A stretch of 64,000 bases of DNA from CAWCQC01 sp963819905 (GCA_963819905.1 CAWFXP010000009.1:62001-126000); one strand, 5' to 3'; positions 51,372 to 60,570 are shown, counted from the stretch's first letter. Notes: generated by a model not told the origin, from the sequence alone. Translations and numbers: made by a program.

Positions 51372-52190
51372 CTAGCGGCCGCGCGAGGGCGACTCGAGCT
51401 CGCGGCAGTCGTCGATCTTGATCTCGTCGCGGCGGTCGCCGTCGAACTCGACGACGCACGCGTCCTTCAGCACCTCGTAGGCCTTGACGATTCCGCGACC
51501 CTCGGGGGTCTCGACGTGCGCGCCGACCCGCGGGGCACGGTCGCGGAAGCTCCGGTACATCGGATGCTCGAACGCGAGACAGCAGCGCAGACGCCCGCAG
51601 AGCCCCGTGATCCGGCCGGAGCTCATCGGCAGGTCCTGATCCTTCGCCATGCGCAGGGCAATCGGCTCCTCGTGGCTCGGGAAGCGCGTGCAGCAGAGCT
51701 GCGTGCCGCACAGCCCGTACCCGCCGCAGAGCCGGGCCTGCTCCCGCGGGCCGACCGCACGAAGCTCGACACGCCTGCGGAGGCGGCGCGCAAGCTCCTC
51801 CTGGATGCGGCGCGTCTCGAGCCGGCCCTCGGCGCCGTAGGAGAACACGAGCCGCGAGCCGTCGAACACGACCTCGGCTCCGATCGGCTTGGCCGGCAGG
51901 CCGTGGCTCTTGATGAGCTCCCGGAAGAGGAGCATCGCCCGCTTCGCTTCCTGTCTGTTCTGGCGCGCCTGCTCCTGGTCGGCGTCGGTGGCGATCCGGA
52001 CGACGCGCTTCAGCCGGCCCCGAAGCTCCCGGTCGGGGATCTCGTGGTTGGCCTCGACGACGCGTCCGAGCTCCTTGCCGCGCGAGGTCTGGCAGATGAC
52101 ACGGTCGTCCCAGCGCAGCTCGAGGCCGCACGGATCGAACGAATAGACCTTTCCTCCCGGTGAGAAGACGACGCCTACGCCCTGGGCCAT
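51372..52190 (-). CDS. PSP1-domain protein, RicT/YaaT-like
   Basis: A 272-aa protein: VYSFDPCGLELRWDDRVICQ at the start and the PSP1 core RRIQEELARRLRRRVELRAV, followed by the cluster-binding cysteines in RLCGGYGLCGTQLCCTRF and LCGRLRCCLAFEH. These are the ligands of the Fe-S cluster in RicT, part of the Y-complex that affects RNase Y and development in Bacillus. It is the first of a conserved tmk-holB-ricT order on minus (tmk upstream), a gene order seen in many bacteria. Role in this organism is inferred. Confidence 0.88.
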   Translation of the reverse strand: MAQGVGVVFSPGGKVYSFDPCGLELRWDDRVICQTSRGKELGRVVEANHEIPDRELRGRLKRVVRIATDADQEQARQNRQEAKRAMLLFRELIKSHGLPAKPIGAEVVFDGSRLVFSYGAEGRLETRRIQEELARRLRRRVELRAVGPREQARLCGGYGLCGTQLCCTRFPSHEEPIALRMAKDQDLPMSSGRITGLCGRLRCCLAFEHPMYRSFRDRAPRVGAHVETPEGRGIVKAYEVLKDACVVEFDGDRRDEIKIDDCRELESPSRGR

Positions 52191-52200
52191 GGTCTCATCG

Positions 52201-53286
52201 TTACACGCCGGCGGCGGCCGCCGCGCCGGCGAATCGGCCGAGCTCGTGCCGCAAGCGGAGAAAGAGAGCCTCGAGCGCGAGACCGGCCGTGACGTTCAGC
52301 TCGAAGCTCCGCCGGGTCTCGAGCACCGCCTCGACCGCCCGCTCCGCGGAAGAAACGTCCACCTGTCCGGAGTCCGCGTCGAGCTCCGCGGCCCGGTCGG
52401 AGTTGAGCACGGCGCGATGTGCCCCTGCGCCGGCAGCGAGCAGATCCCTGTACCAGCCGGCGAGCAGGTCGAGCGCCTCGACGATCTCCTCGCGCTCCGC
52501 GCCGCGCGCGACGCGCTTGGCGCGCTGCTCCAGCTCGCGCGCCGTCCCCTCCGCTTCGGCGGCGTCCCTCGTCGCGGCCTCGGCGCCCGCCGCCCGCGCG
52601 GCGTCGAGCACCGCTCGCGACGCCTCGAAGGGCTCGAACGCCTCGTCCCGATACGGGGAGCGCGCAAGCTCGATCAGCTCTGCTCGGCGTGCGGCGGCGT
52701 CCGGGTCGAGCAGCCGGGCGACGCGATCCAGCCGCCCGCCCGCCACCCGAGCGACCGCGGCGCGCTGCTCCGGCGGGAGGTCCGGGCAGCGCTCGGCCAC
52801 GACCGCCTCGAGCGCCCGCGGCGAGAGCCGGCGGAACGGCACGACCTGACACCGGGAGCGGATCGTCTCGGGCAGCCGCGGAAGCTCGGCGACGAGCAGG
52901 ACGATTACCGCGTAGTCGGGCGGCTCCTCGAGATCTTTGAGCAGCGCGTCGGCGGCGTCCTCGTTCATGAGATCGGCGTCGACGACCAGGTAGACCCGCC
53001 GAGAGGCCTCGAACGGGCGCATGTGGAGGTCGTGGTGCAACTCGCGGATCGCGTCGATCCGGATCTGGTCGCCGACCGGCTCGAGAACGTACAGGTCGGG
53101 GTGCGAGCCGCGCGGAACGCGTTCGCGGTCAGCGAGGAGCTCCGAGGCGAAGGCGATCGCCGCGGCTCGCTTGCCGACACCGCGCGGGCCGTGGAACAGG
53201 TACGCGTGCGCCGGCCCATCGTCGAGGGCAGCGCGAAGGAGGCCCTTGGCCTCCTCCTGCTCAGGCACGCGCGCGAAGCTCTCCAC
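52201..53286 (-). CDS. holB: DNA polymerase III subunit delta'
   Basis: A 361-aa AAA+ clamp-loader protein. The Walker A-like FHGPRGVGKRAAAIAFAS is near residue 30, a zinc-less lid follows, then EDAADALLKDLEEPPDYAVI and IRSRCQVVPFRRL (sensor 1 and the SRC motif). Its last third (about 200-361) is helical. GTG 53286 overlaps the end of tmk by 26 nt; GTG 53268 is an alternative. The holB-ricT order with tmk upstream is conserved among bacteria. Confidence 0.88.
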   Translation of the reverse strand: MESFARVPEQEEAKGLLRAALDDGPAHAYLFHGPRGVGKRAAAIAFASELLADRERVPRGSHPDLYVLEPVGDQIRIDAIRELHHDLHMRPFEASRRVYLVVDADLMNEDAADALLKDLEEPPDYAVIVLLVAELPRLPETIRSRCQVVPFRRLSPRALEAVVAERCPDLPPEQRAAVARVAGGRLDRVARLLDPDAAARRAELIELARSPYRDEAFEPFEASRAVLDAARAAGAEAATRDAAEAEGTARELEQRAKRVARGAEREEIVEALDLLAGWYRDLLAAGAGAHRAVLNSDRAAELDADSGQVDVSSAERAVEAVLETRRSFELNVTAGLALEALFLRLRHELGRFAGAAAAAGV

Positions 53287-53857
53287 GGATTCGCTCGGCG
53301 ATCTCTTCCCGGCTCTCGAGCGCGTCGACGACCACGATCCGCTCGGGATACCGCGCCGCCAGCTCCCGGTACGCACGATCGACGTGCGCAAGAAAAACGA
53401 GCCCTTCACGCTCGATCCTGTCGGGACGCCGAGACGACCGGCGGACGGCTTCCTCGAGCGGCAGCACGAGCAAGAACGTGCGATCGGGGAGAAGTCCGCC
53501 GGTCGCGGCCACGTTCAGCTCGAGGACGGCGTCGAGACCGAGCCCGCGCGCGACGCCCTGGTAGACGAGCGACGAGTCGACGTAGCGGTCGCAGACCACG
53601 AACGCTCCCCGGACGAGGGCCGGACGGACGACCTCCTCGACGAGCTGCGCCCGCGCGGCTGCGAACAGCGCGGCTTCGGCCCACGGCGCGACGTGTTGGT
53701 CGCCGAGCAGGATGTCCCGCACGCGCTCACCGAGCGGCGTCCCTCCCGGCTCGCGCGTCGCGACGACCTCGCGGCCCTCGGCCGCCAGCGTCTCCGCCAG
53801 GAGAGCCGCCTGGGTCGACTTCCCGGAGCCGTCGATCCCCTCGAACGAGACGAACAT
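53261..53857 (-). CDS. tmk: Thymidylate kinase
   Basis: A 198-aa enzyme. FEGIDGSGKSTQAALLAETL at the start is the P-loop, EPGGTPLGERVRDILL is the DRE-equivalent TMP site, and VCDRYVDSSLVYQGVARGL is the DR[YH] motif and lid anchor. It phosphorylates dTMP to dTDP. ATG 53857 is the usual start and the protein has the usual length. It heads the tmk-holB-ricT cluster, with the carboxypeptidase gene 30 nt upstream on the same strand. Confidence 0.95.
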   Translation of the reverse strand: MFVSFEGIDGSGKSTQAALLAETLAAEGREVVATREPGGTPLGERVRDILLGDQHVAPWAEAALFAAARAQLVEEVVRPALVRGAFVVCDRYVDSSLVYQGVARGLGLDAVLELNVAATGGLLPDRTFLLVLPLEEAVRRSSRRPDRIEREGLVFLAHVDRAYRELAARYPERIVVVDALESREEIAERIRGELRARA

Positions 53858-53887
53858 GGCAGGAGGGTATCGTCCCTCCCTGGGCGG

Positions 53888-54877
53888 TCAGCCGTCGATC
53901 TCGCCGAAGGCGCGGTCGACCAGACGGCGCATGTCGTTCCAGATGTCGTTCGAGTGGAGGACGACCGCGATCACCTCGTGCCCGTTTCGCCGGACGGCCG
54001 TCGCCAGGCAGCCACCGGCACGGGTCGTCCAGCCGGTCTTGATCCCGTACGTGCCCTTGTAGGTCCAGAGCATGTCGTTGTGGTTCAGCCACTCCTTGCT
54101 GTAGGTCGGCGGCGGCCACTTCACGTTCTTCACCTTCGTGCGGACGATCGCGGCGAAGGTTCTGTTGTCGAGCGCCTCGCGACCGAGGATCGCCTGGTCG
54201 CGCGCGCTCGAGAGGTTCGTGTGGTCGTTCAGGCCGTTCGGGCTTCGGTAGCGGGTGTCCGTCATGCCGAGCTTCCGCGCGCGTGCGTCGGCGCGCCGGT
54301 AGAAGCGGCCGAGCGAGCCGCTGCCCGCGTCGACGGCGAGGGCGTACGCGGAGTCGTTCGCCGACTCGAGCATGGACGAGTAGAGAAGGAGCTTGCGCGG
54401 ATACCAGCGGCTCGCGACCAGCCCCTCCTTGTTCGGCTCGACGAGCGTCGCCTTCTTCGGCACCTGGATCTTCCGCGCGAGCTTGCCGCGTTCGATGACG
54501 AGAAGCGCGGTCATCGTCTTGGTCAGGGACGCGATCGGGAGCCGCTGGCGGTCGCGGCGGGCGATCAGCACCTCCCCCGTCTCGGCGTCGATCGCGATGT
54601 ACGCCTGGGCCGAGAGCGCGGGCGCGAACCGCACCTGCCGGGCACCCTCCCGGTACACGAGCCCGTCTTCGCGTCGCTCCGGCTCGCCGGTCCCGTCGGC
54701 GGCCTCGGCGACGGTCTCGCCTGCAGTGGACGTCCCTTCGCCCCCGCCGGCGGCAGCCGCGGCCGCGCCCTCCGGCTCGAGCGAGGCGCCCGAGCCCCCG
54801 CAGCTCGTGGCGGCGAGCGTCAGCGCCGTCGCCGCAGCAGCGAGGGCGACGACGAGCAGGAGACGACGGTGGGCCAC
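53888..54877 (-). CDS. D-alanyl-D-alanine carboxypeptidase (S11, DacA-like)
   Basis: A 329-aa protein. An N-terminal signal with possible lipobox (TLAATSCGG) precedes a linker rich in Ala, Gly and Glu. The S11 motifs are SLTK near residue 115, SAND and KTGWT. These are the three active-site motifs of low-molecular-weight penicillin-binding proteins that trim the peptidoglycan peptide. GTG 54877 is chosen; TTG 54886 is in frame. Its divergent neighbour is an epimerase gene. Confidence 0.87.
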   Translation of the reverse strand: MAHRRLLLVVALAAAATALTLAATSCGGSGASLEPEGAAAAAAGGGEGTSTAGETVAEAADGTGEPERREDGLVYREGARQVRFAPALSAQAYIAIDAETGEVLIARRDRQRLPIASLTKTMTALLVIERGKLARKIQVPKKATLVEPNKEGLVASRWYPRKLLLYSSMLESANDSAYALAVDAGSGSLGRFYRRADARARKLGMTDTRYRSPNGLNDHTNLSSARDQAILGREALDNRTFAAIVRTKVKNVKWPPPTYSKEWLNHNDMLWTYKGTYGIKTGWTTRAGGCLATAVRRNGHEVIAVVLHSNDIWNDMRRLVDRAFGEIDG

Positions 54878-54929
54878 GGCGCTCAATTGTGGCAGGAGAG
54901 GTTGCCTGCGCGCACCACGGTCGCTTCAC

Positions 54930-54935
54930 TACGAT
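54930..54935 (+). promoter_or_regulatory. -10 box TACGAT, leaderless promoter of the epimerase gene
   Basis: TACGAT ends 8 nt before ATG 54944 and there is no Shine-Dalgarno between. This fits a leaderless transcript. Confidence 0.45.
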
Positions 54936-54943
54936 GCGCCGTC

Positions 54944-55867
54944 ATGCGTCTGATCGTCACCGGGGGAGCTGGATTCATCGGCTCGCACGTCGTCGAGGCC
55001 CTGGTCGCACGAGGCGACGAGGCCGTGGTCCTGGACAACCTTTCGAGCGGACGGCCCGAAAACCTCGCGGCGGATGTCGAGCTCGTCGAGGGGGACATCA
55101 GGGACGAGACCGCCGTCGACGAGCTGTTCGACCGGGTCCAGCCCGGCGCCTGCATCCATCTGGCCGCGCAGGCGGACGTGCGCGTCTCGGTGGAGCGTCC
55201 CGCCTACGACTGCGACGTGAACGTCGTCGGCACGATCCGGATCCTCGAGGCGGCCAGGCGTCATGACGCGCGACTCATCTTCGCCTCGACCGGCGGAGCG
55301 ATCTACGGCGAGTGTGAGCGGCCGGCGGACGAGGGCTCCGAGCGGCGGCCGCTCGCGCCCTACGGAACGTCGAAGCTGGCCGCCGAGGAGTACCTCGCGA
55401 CGTACGGACGCCTGCACGGTACGGAACACACGGCGCTTCGCTTCGGGAACGTGTACGGGCCGCGGCAGGATCCGCACGGCGAGGCCGGGGTCGTCGCGAT
55501 CTTCCTCGGCCTGCTCGCGAGCGGAGGAACGCCGAGGATCTTCGGCGACGGGCTCCAGACGCGCGACTACGTCTACGTCGGCGACGTCGTCCGGGCGACG
55601 CTGACGGCGCTCGAGCGCCCGAGCGGAGTCTTCAACGTCGGCACGGGAGAGGAGACGTCGGTCGTCGAGCTCTACGACATCTGCCGGCGGGTGTCGGGGG
55701 TGGACGTCCCGCCCGTCCACGCTCCGGCAAGGACCGGAGAGCTGCAACGGGTCTTCCTCGATCCCAGCCTGGCCGAGCGGGCGCTCGGCTTCCGTGCCGT
55801 GACATCGCTCGAGGACGGCCTTCGCGCCACCTGGAACTGGGCGTGCGAGAAGGAAGGGCGCGGGTAG
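54944..55867 (+). CDS. NAD-dependent epimerase/dehydratase (UDP-glucose 4-epimerase-like)
   Basis: A 307-aa extended SDR. The Rossmann start LIVTGGAGFIGSHVVEALVA, the D and S sites in FASTGGAIYGE, the catalytic Tyr and Lys in YGTSKLAAEEYLA and the late IFGDGLQTRDYVYV are typical. It would interconvert UDP-sugars for cell wall or exopolysaccharide. ATG 54944. The LytR_C gene follows, with or without overlap depending on its start. The substrate is not certain; UDP-glucose or UDP-GlcNAc are likely. Confidence 0.88.
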   Translation: MRLIVTGGAGFIGSHVVEALVARGDEAVVLDNLSSGRPENLAADVELVEGDIRDETAVDELFDRVQPGACIHLAAQADVRVSVERPAYDCDVNVVGTIRILEAARRHDARLIFASTGGAIYGECERPADEGSERRPLAPYGTSKLAAEEYLATYGRLHGTEHTALRFGNVYGPRQDPHGEAGVVAIFLGLLASGGTPRIFGDGLQTRDYVYVGDVVRATLTALERPSGVFNVGTGEETSVVELYDICRRVSGVDVPPVHAPARTGELQRVFLDPSLAERALGFRAVTSLEDGLRATWNWACEKEGRG

Positions 55868-55884
55868 CGGCGAATTTTCCCGCC

Positions 55885-56385
55885 GTGGATTTCCCCGCAC
55901 CGGCGCCGCCCCACTACTCCGACCAGGACGCGAGCACGAGGCCCTGGAAGAAGGCCGCCATCGTGACGGCCGTGATCGCCGCCGTCGAGCTCGTCGTCCT
56001 CGTCGTCGTGGCCCTCGCGTTCGTCGCGAAGCCGTTCGCGACCGACGCCTCGCAGGCCCGCGGCTCGGAGGGCAACACCGCCGCGGGCAGCGCGTCCGAG
56101 CGGAGCGCGACCCCCGTGCTCGTCCTGAACGGAAACGGCGTCCCCGGTGCCGCCTCGAAGGCGGCGAAGACGGTGAAGCGTCTCGACTATCCGGTTGTCC
56201 GGGTGACCGACGCCTCCCGCAAGGACTTCGAGCGCACGATCGTCATGTACCGCGAGGGCTCGCGCCCCGCGGCCGTCCGGCTGGCTCGAGACCTCGACCT
56301 GCCGGCCAAGCGGGCCGCACCGCTCGACGGGTTGCGTGCCGGCGACCTGATGGGCGCCGAGCTCGTGCTCGTCATCGGCAGCTGA
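55885..56385 (+). CDS. LytR C-terminal domain membrane protein
   Basis: A 166-aa protein: a short Pro-rich cytoplasmic start, one transmembrane helix (AVELVVLVVVALAFVAKPFA) and a LytR_C domain (VLVLNGNGVPGAASKAAKTV, then SRKDFERTIVMYREGSRPAA). The domain occurs at the end of LCP wall-polymer ligases, but here it is alone with a membrane anchor, as common in Actinobacteria. GTG 55885 is preferred over GTG 55843, which would overlap the epimerase gene by 25 nt. Its role is unknown; association with LCP ligases is inferred. Confidence 0.8.
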   Translation: MDFPAPAPPHYSDQDASTRPWKKAAIVTAVIAAVELVVLVVVALAFVAKPFATDASQARGSEGNTAAGSASERSATPVLVLNGNGVPGAASKAAKTVKRLDYPVVRVTDASRKDFERTIVMYREGSRPAAVRLARDLDLPAKRAAPLDGLRAGDLMGAELVLVIGS

Positions 56386-56571
56386 CGCCGATCCCCGCCG
56401 CGGGCAGCCTCGCCGCGCATGTGACAGCGAAGGCCGGGCCGCATACCGCGCGGCCGCGCCTCCACGGAGAGAAAATCCCTGCAAATAGCCTCCGTCCGAC
56501 CGCGGCGCTACCTTCCGGAGTCCGCCTTACGGCGCGTTGGCAGAGGTAGTCTTTCGGGGAGGAATGTGACG

Positions 56572-59325
56572 ATGTCGGCCGTGGAACGGACAGAGAGGGC
56601 ACCCCAGATCGACGACTCGGCGTTGGTGAACGCCGTCGTCGATCCCGAACGCGGATGCGGCGTCGGCCGCTACTTCACGATCCCCGGGCGTGACCCGTTC
56701 GACGAGATCGAGTGGGAGCTTCGGGACGCGTACATCCCGGGCAAGGACGGGCCCGTCTTCGAGCAGAAGGGCGTCGAGTTCCCGAAGTTCTGGTCGCAAA
56801 CCGCCACCAACATCGTCGCGCAGAAGTACTTCCGCGGCCGCATGGGATCGCCCGAGCGCGAGTGGAGCGTCAAGCAGATGATCGGCCGCATCGTCGAGAC
56901 GATCTCCGGCTGGGGCGTCGAAGGAGGCTACTTCGCGGACGCCGACGAGGCCGATGCGTTCCAGGACGAGCTGAAGGCGATTCTCGTCAACCAGCTCGCG
57001 TCCTTCAACTCCCCGGTCTGGTTCAACGTCGGCTTCGAGGAGAAGCCGCAATGCTCGGCGTGCTTCATCCTCTCGATCGACGACTCGATGGAGTCGATCC
57101 TCGACTGGATCCGCCGGGAGGGCATCATCTTCCGCGGGGGCTCCGGCTCCGGCCTGAACCTCTCGCGCCTGCGCTCGTCGAAGGAGCAGCTCTCGAAGGG
57201 CGGTCACGCCTCGGGCCCGGTCAGCTTCATGCGCGGCGCCGACGCCTCCGCCGGCACGATCAAGTCGGGCGGCAAGACGCGCCGCGCCGCGAAGATGGTC
57301 GTCCTCGACGCCGACCATCCCGACGTCGAGGAGTTCATCTGGTGCAAGGCGCGCGAGGAGGAGAAGGCGCGCGTCCTTTCCGCGGCGGGGTACGACATGT
57401 CGCTCGACTCGCCCCACTGGGCCTCGATCCAGTACCAGAACGCGAACAACTCGGTCCGCGTGACGGACGCGTTCATGCAGGCCGTGGAAGCGGGCACGGA
57501 CTGGAACTTCACGGCCCGGACGGACGGGAGCGTCCTCGGAACGGTGAGCGCGAGCGGCCTGTTGCACCAGATGGCCGACGCGGCCTGGCAGTGCGCCGAC
57601 CCGGGGATCCAGTACGACACGACGATCAACGCGTGGCACACCTGCCCGAACTCCGGCCGGATCAACGCGTCCAACCCGTGCTCCGAGTACATGCACCTCG
57701 ACGACTCGGCGTGCAACCTCGCTTCGCTCAACCTGATGAAGTTCAGGCGCGAGGACGGCGAGCTCGACGTCGAGGCGTTCTGTCACGCCGCCGACACGGT
57801 CTTTCTCGCCCAGGAGATCGTCGTCGGCTACTCGAGCTACCCGACACCCGAGATCGAGCGAAACGCGCGCGCGTACCGGCAGCTCGGGCTCGGGTACGCG
57901 AACCTCGGCGCCCTGCTGATGGCCCGCGGGCTGCCCTACGACTCGGACGAGGGACGCGCGTACGCGGCAGCGATCACGGCGCTCATGACGGGCCGCGGGT
58001 ACCGGAAGTCGAGCGAGGCCGCAGCTCGCATGGGGCCGTTCGCGGGCTACCGGCCCAACGCAGCGGCCATGCTCGGGGTGATCGCGAAGCACCGCGCCGC
58101 AGTCGGCAACATCGAGCACGCCCATGCGGTACCGGCCGATCTGCTGTCTGCCGCCCGCCAGGCCTGGGACGAGGCGCTCGACCTCGGCGAGGTTCACGGC
58201 TTCCGGAACGCCCAGGCAACCGTGCTCGCGCCCACCGGAACGATCAGCTTCATGATGGATTGCGACACGACCGGCGTGGAGCCCGACTTCTCGCTCGTGA
58301 AGTCGAAGAAGCTCGTCGGCGGCGGCGAGATCACGATCGTCAACAAGACGGTGCCGATGGCGCTCGAGAAGCTCGGCTACGCGCCCGAGGAGGCCGACCA
58401 GGTCGTGGCGTTCATCGACGAGCGCAACACGATCGTCGGCGCACCGTTCGTCAAGACCGAGCACTACCCCGTCTTCGACTGCGCGATCGGCGATCGGGCG
58501 ATTCACTACATGGGTCACGTGAAGATGATGGGTGCGGTCCAGCCCTTCATCTCGGGAGCGATCTCGAAGACGGTGAACCTGCCCGAGCAGGTGACGGCCG
58601 ACGACGTCTCGCAGCTCTTCGTGGACGCCTGGAAGCTCGGCGTCAAGGCGATCGCGATCTACCGCGACAACTGCAAGGTCGCGCAGCCGCTTTCCGGCAA
58701 GAGCGATGTTCCGGGGGTCGGCCTGCTCGCGAAGCCGAAGCGGCGGCGCCTGCCCGACGACCGCACCGAGGTCGGGCGCAAGTTCAGGGTCGGCGACTAC
58801 GAGGGCTACATCCACGTCGGCCTCTTCGAGGACGGCACCGCGGGCGACGTCTTCGTCGACATCGCGAAGGAAGGAACGACCCTCGCCGGGCTCATGAACT
58901 CGTTCATGATCTCCGTCTCGCTCGGCCTTCAGTACGGCGTGCCCCTCGAGGTGTACGTCTCGAAGTTCAGCCACATGCGCTTCGAGCCGTCGGGCCCGAC
59001 CAACGACGCGGACATCCGGATCGCGAAGTCCCTCGTGGACTACATCTTCCGCTGGCTCGGCAAGAAGTTCCTCGACACCGAGACGCAGCAGGAGCTCGGA
59101 ATCATGAGCCCCGCGGTGAAGGCCCGGCTCGCCGAGGCGAACGACATCCTCGAGGGCAACGACGGGTCGCCGGCGGCTCCGACGACGGCCGTGGCACCCG
59201 GTCAGACCGCGCTCTTCAACGCGTGGGAGGACGCGGTCGAGTGCGCGAAATGCGGCGGCCGGATGGTGCGCACCGGATCGTGCTATACATGCCGGGACTG
59301 CGGCCAGAACACCGGCTGTAGCTAG
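56572..59325 (+). CDS. nrdJ: Adenosylcobalamin-dependent (class II) ribonucleoside-diphosphate reductase
   Basis: A 917-aa enzyme. The active-site Cys are in QCSACFILSIDDSM and in the ANNSVRVTDAFM region; NPCSEYMHLDDSACNLASLN holds the catalytic Cys-Glu; PTGTISFMMDCDTTGVEPDF is the substrate phosphate loop. The C-terminus is the TSCPD-like domain followed by a zinc ribbon (ECAKCGGRMVRTGSCYTC). ATG 56572 is chosen because GGGGAGGA sits 8 nt upstream; GTG 56566 is too close. It makes deoxyribonucleotides with or without oxygen, using coenzyme B12. No B12 riboswitch is seen upstream. Confidence 0.95.
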   Translation: MSAVERTERAPQIDDSALVNAVVDPERGCGVGRYFTIPGRDPFDEIEWELRDAYIPGKDGPVFEQKGVEFPKFWSQTATNIVAQKYFRGRMGSPEREWSVKQMIGRIVETISGWGVEGGYFADADEADAFQDELKAILVNQLASFNSPVWFNVGFEEKPQCSACFILSIDDSMESILDWIRREGIIFRGGSGSGLNLSRLRSSKEQLSKGGHASGPVSFMRGADASAGTIKSGGKTRRAAKMVVLDADHPDVEEFIWCKAREEEKARVLSAAGYDMSLDSPHWASIQYQNANNSVRVTDAFMQAVEAGTDWNFTARTDGSVLGTVSASGLLHQMADAAWQCADPGIQYDTTINAWHTCPNSGRINASNPCSEYMHLDDSACNLASLNLMKFRREDGELDVEAFCHAADTVFLAQEIVVGYSSYPTPEIERNARAYRQLGLGYANLGALLMARGLPYDSDEGRAYAAAITALMTGRGYRKSSEAAARMGPFAGYRPNAAAMLGVIAKHRAAVGNIEHAHAVPADLLSAARQAWDEALDLGEVHGFRNAQATVLAPTGTISFMMDCDTTGVEPDFSLVKSKKLVGGGEITIVNKTVPMALEKLGYAPEEADQVVAFIDERNTIVGAPFVKTEHYPVFDCAIGDRAIHYMGHVKMMGAVQPFISGAISKTVNLPEQVTADDVSQLFVDAWKLGVKAIAIYRDNCKVAQPLSGKSDVPGVGLLAKPKRRRLPDDRTEVGRKFRVGDYEGYIHVGLFEDGTAGDVFVDIAKEGTTLAGLMNSFMISVSLGLQYGVPLEVYVSKFSHMRFEPSGPTNDADIRIAKSLVDYIFRWLGKKFLDTETQQELGIMSPAVKARLAEANDILEGNDGSPAAPTTAVAPGQTALFNAWEDAVECAKCGGRMVRTGSCYTCRDCGQNTGCS

Positions 59326-59343
59326 TTCCCACCAGGGAGCGCC

Positions 59344-59377
59344 ACTGTTGAGCCGCTCGGAAGGGCGGCTCAACAGT
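59344..59377 (+). terminator. 13-bp perfect hairpin after nrdJ
   Basis: ACTGTTGAGCCGC (59344-59356) pairs with GCGGCTCAACAGT (59365-59377) around an 8-nt loop. It is 19 nt after the nrdJ stop and 24 nt before the convergent DUF3303 gene stop, so it can serve both directions. No U-tract follows. Confidence 0.75.
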
Positions 59378-59400
59378 TCGGAAGAGGAACGCGTCTTTCG

Positions 59401-59688
59401 CTAGCCGACCGAGTCGCGCCAGGCGTTCGTCTTCATGAAGATCGGGACGGCCTCTTCGATACCCACCACCGGCACGATCTCGAAGTCGAAGAACGGAAGC
59501 CACGGGGCGATCCCCTCGACGACGCTGGCGGCCGAGTCGGCCTCGAAGATCGCGATACCACCCCCGTCCGCCCGGGCGAAATGGTGCGTGAACTCGAACG
59601 GCGGCGTCCACTCGGCGAAGAGCTGCAAGCTCCGCTTGTCCTTCTCCTCGGACGGATTCCGCTCCTTGTACAACGCTGCGAACGGCAT
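59401..59688 (-). CDS. DUF3303-like small protein
   Basis: A 95-aa protein: MPFAALYKERNPSEEKDKRS, then LFAEWTPPFEFTHHFARADG and FEIVPVVGIEEAVPIF. The ferredoxin-like layout with FxF-x-HH is that of DUF3303 and related dimeric alpha/beta barrel proteins. ATG 59688 follows GGAGGTC. The role is unknown. Confidence 0.75.
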   Translation of the reverse strand: MPFAALYKERNPSEEKDKRSLQLFAEWTPPFEFTHHFARADGGGIAIFEADSAASVVEGIAPWLPFFDFEIVPVVGIEEAVPIFMKTNAWRDSVG

Positions 59689-59750
59689 CCGACGACCTCC
59701 TTCGGGCCGGGCCGATGACCGGCGCGAGTGTACTCCCGGTCGGATGTCTG

Positions 59751-59981
59751 TCAAGGACGCCGGCGTACGACCGAGAGCCCCCACGCCTGGCCCCGCGCGA
59801 AGAGGTCGTCGGGGTCGACGTCGCCGAGCCAGCCGATGAAGTGCTTGTCGGGGTTGTCGGCCGTCGCGCCGTAGACCGCCGGGCGTTCGGGCTCGGCTTG
59901 CGTGACCTGCTCGCGCTCGGCGCGCTCGAGGTCCGCGAACCGCTCCTCGGCGGCCGGCCCCTCGGCATACCCCTTGCCCAT
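59751..59981 (-). CDS. Hypothetical 76-aa protein
   Basis: A short soluble protein: MGKGYAEGPAAEERFADLER, EREQVTQAEPERPAVYGATA, then GWLGDVDPDDLFARGQAWGL. The N-half is helical and charged. It has no recognised domain. ATG 59981 is close (29 nt) to the divergent isochorismatase gene. Reading is supported by good codon usage and the isolated position. Confidence 0.55.
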   Translation of the reverse strand: MGKGYAEGPAAEERFADLERAEREQVTQAEPERPAVYGATADNPDKHFIGWLGDVDPDDLFARGQAWGLSVVRRRP

Positions 59982-59996
59982 CCTCTGAGGCTACCG

Positions 59997-60002
59997 TAGG
60001 CT
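59997..60002 (+). promoter_or_regulatory. -10 box TAGGCT, leaderless promoter
   Basis: TAGGCT ends 7 nt before GTG 60010, with no ribosome binding site in between. It is similar in spacing to the boxes at 17735 and 54930. Confidence 0.45.
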
Positions 60003-60009
60003 CGCTCGT

Positions 60010-60570
60010 GTGAAGCGCCCGACGCTGCTGATGGTCGACGTACAGCGCGAGTACTTCTCGCCCGAGAGCGAGCTCTGGATTCCTGACGGCAAGCCGGTGC
60101 TCGGACGTCTTCGCGAACTGCTCACCGACGCGCGCCGAGCCGGGATCGGGGTCGTCCACGTGCAGCATCACGAGGACGCGGCGTCGGAGGTGTTCGCGAC
60201 CGGTACGCCGATGGTCGAGACGATGGAGGAAGTCGCGCCCGAGGGCGACGAGCCCTTGCTCGTCAAGCATCTCCCCGGCTCGTTCGACGGGACGAACCTC
60301 GACGAGATCCTGGGCGGCCTGGGAACGAAGACCGTCGTCATCGGCGGCTTCATGACACACATGTGTTGCGATACCACCGCCCGTGAGGCGCAGGCCCGTG
60401 GCTACGACGTCGTCTTCCTCACCGACGGCACCGCCACGCGCGACCTCGAGGGGCCCGACGGCCGCACGATCCCCCATGCGGCGATCCACGAGGCGACGCT
60501 CGCGGCCCAGGCCGACGGCTTCTCGACCCTCGAGAGCGTCGCGTCGGTCCGGGCGGCTCTCGAACGCTAG
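60010..60570 (+). CDS. Isochorismatase-family cysteine hydrolase
   Basis: A 186-aa protein. The catalytic triad is Asp in LLMVDVQREYF, Lys in LLVKHLPGSFDGT and Cys in GGFMTHMCCDTTAREA. This is the nicotinamidase/isochorismatase fold; the substrate may be nicotinamide, an N-carbamoyl compound or another. The TAG stop overlaps the hisIE stop by 3 bases in convergent orientation. Confidence 0.87.
   Translation: MKRPTLLMVDVQREYFSPESELWIPDGKPVLGRLRELLTDARRAGIGVVHVQHHEDAASEVFATGTPMVETMEEVAPEGDEPLLVKHLPGSFDGTNLDEILGGLGTKTVVIGGFMTHMCCDTTAREAQARGYDVVFLTDGTATRDLEGPDGRTIPHAAIHEATLAAQADGFSTLESVASVRAALER

Noticed and set aside
50086..52131. A 681-codon minus frame from RicT through GST to the lipoprotein
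   Set aside because: Only its last 204 codons are protein-like (lipoprotein). The rest lies out of frame with the clear RicT and GST genes.
53021..55867. A 948-codon plus frame across tmk and the carboxypeptidase into the epimerase
   Set aside because: Only the last 307 codons (from 54944) are the epimerase. The upstream part is antisense to conserved genes.
56386..56571. B12 riboswitch or NrdR boxes before nrdJ
   Set aside because: No B12 box or 16-bp NrdR palindrome could be seen. Only a possible TAGTCT -10 (56547-56552) and the ribosome binding site are present.
56527..59373. A 948-codon open frame antisense to nrdJ
   Set aside because: Long antisense frames arise from GC-rich codon bias. 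Its composition is Arg/Val/Leu/Glu-rich without domains, while the plus strand encodes a complete ribonucleotide reductase.
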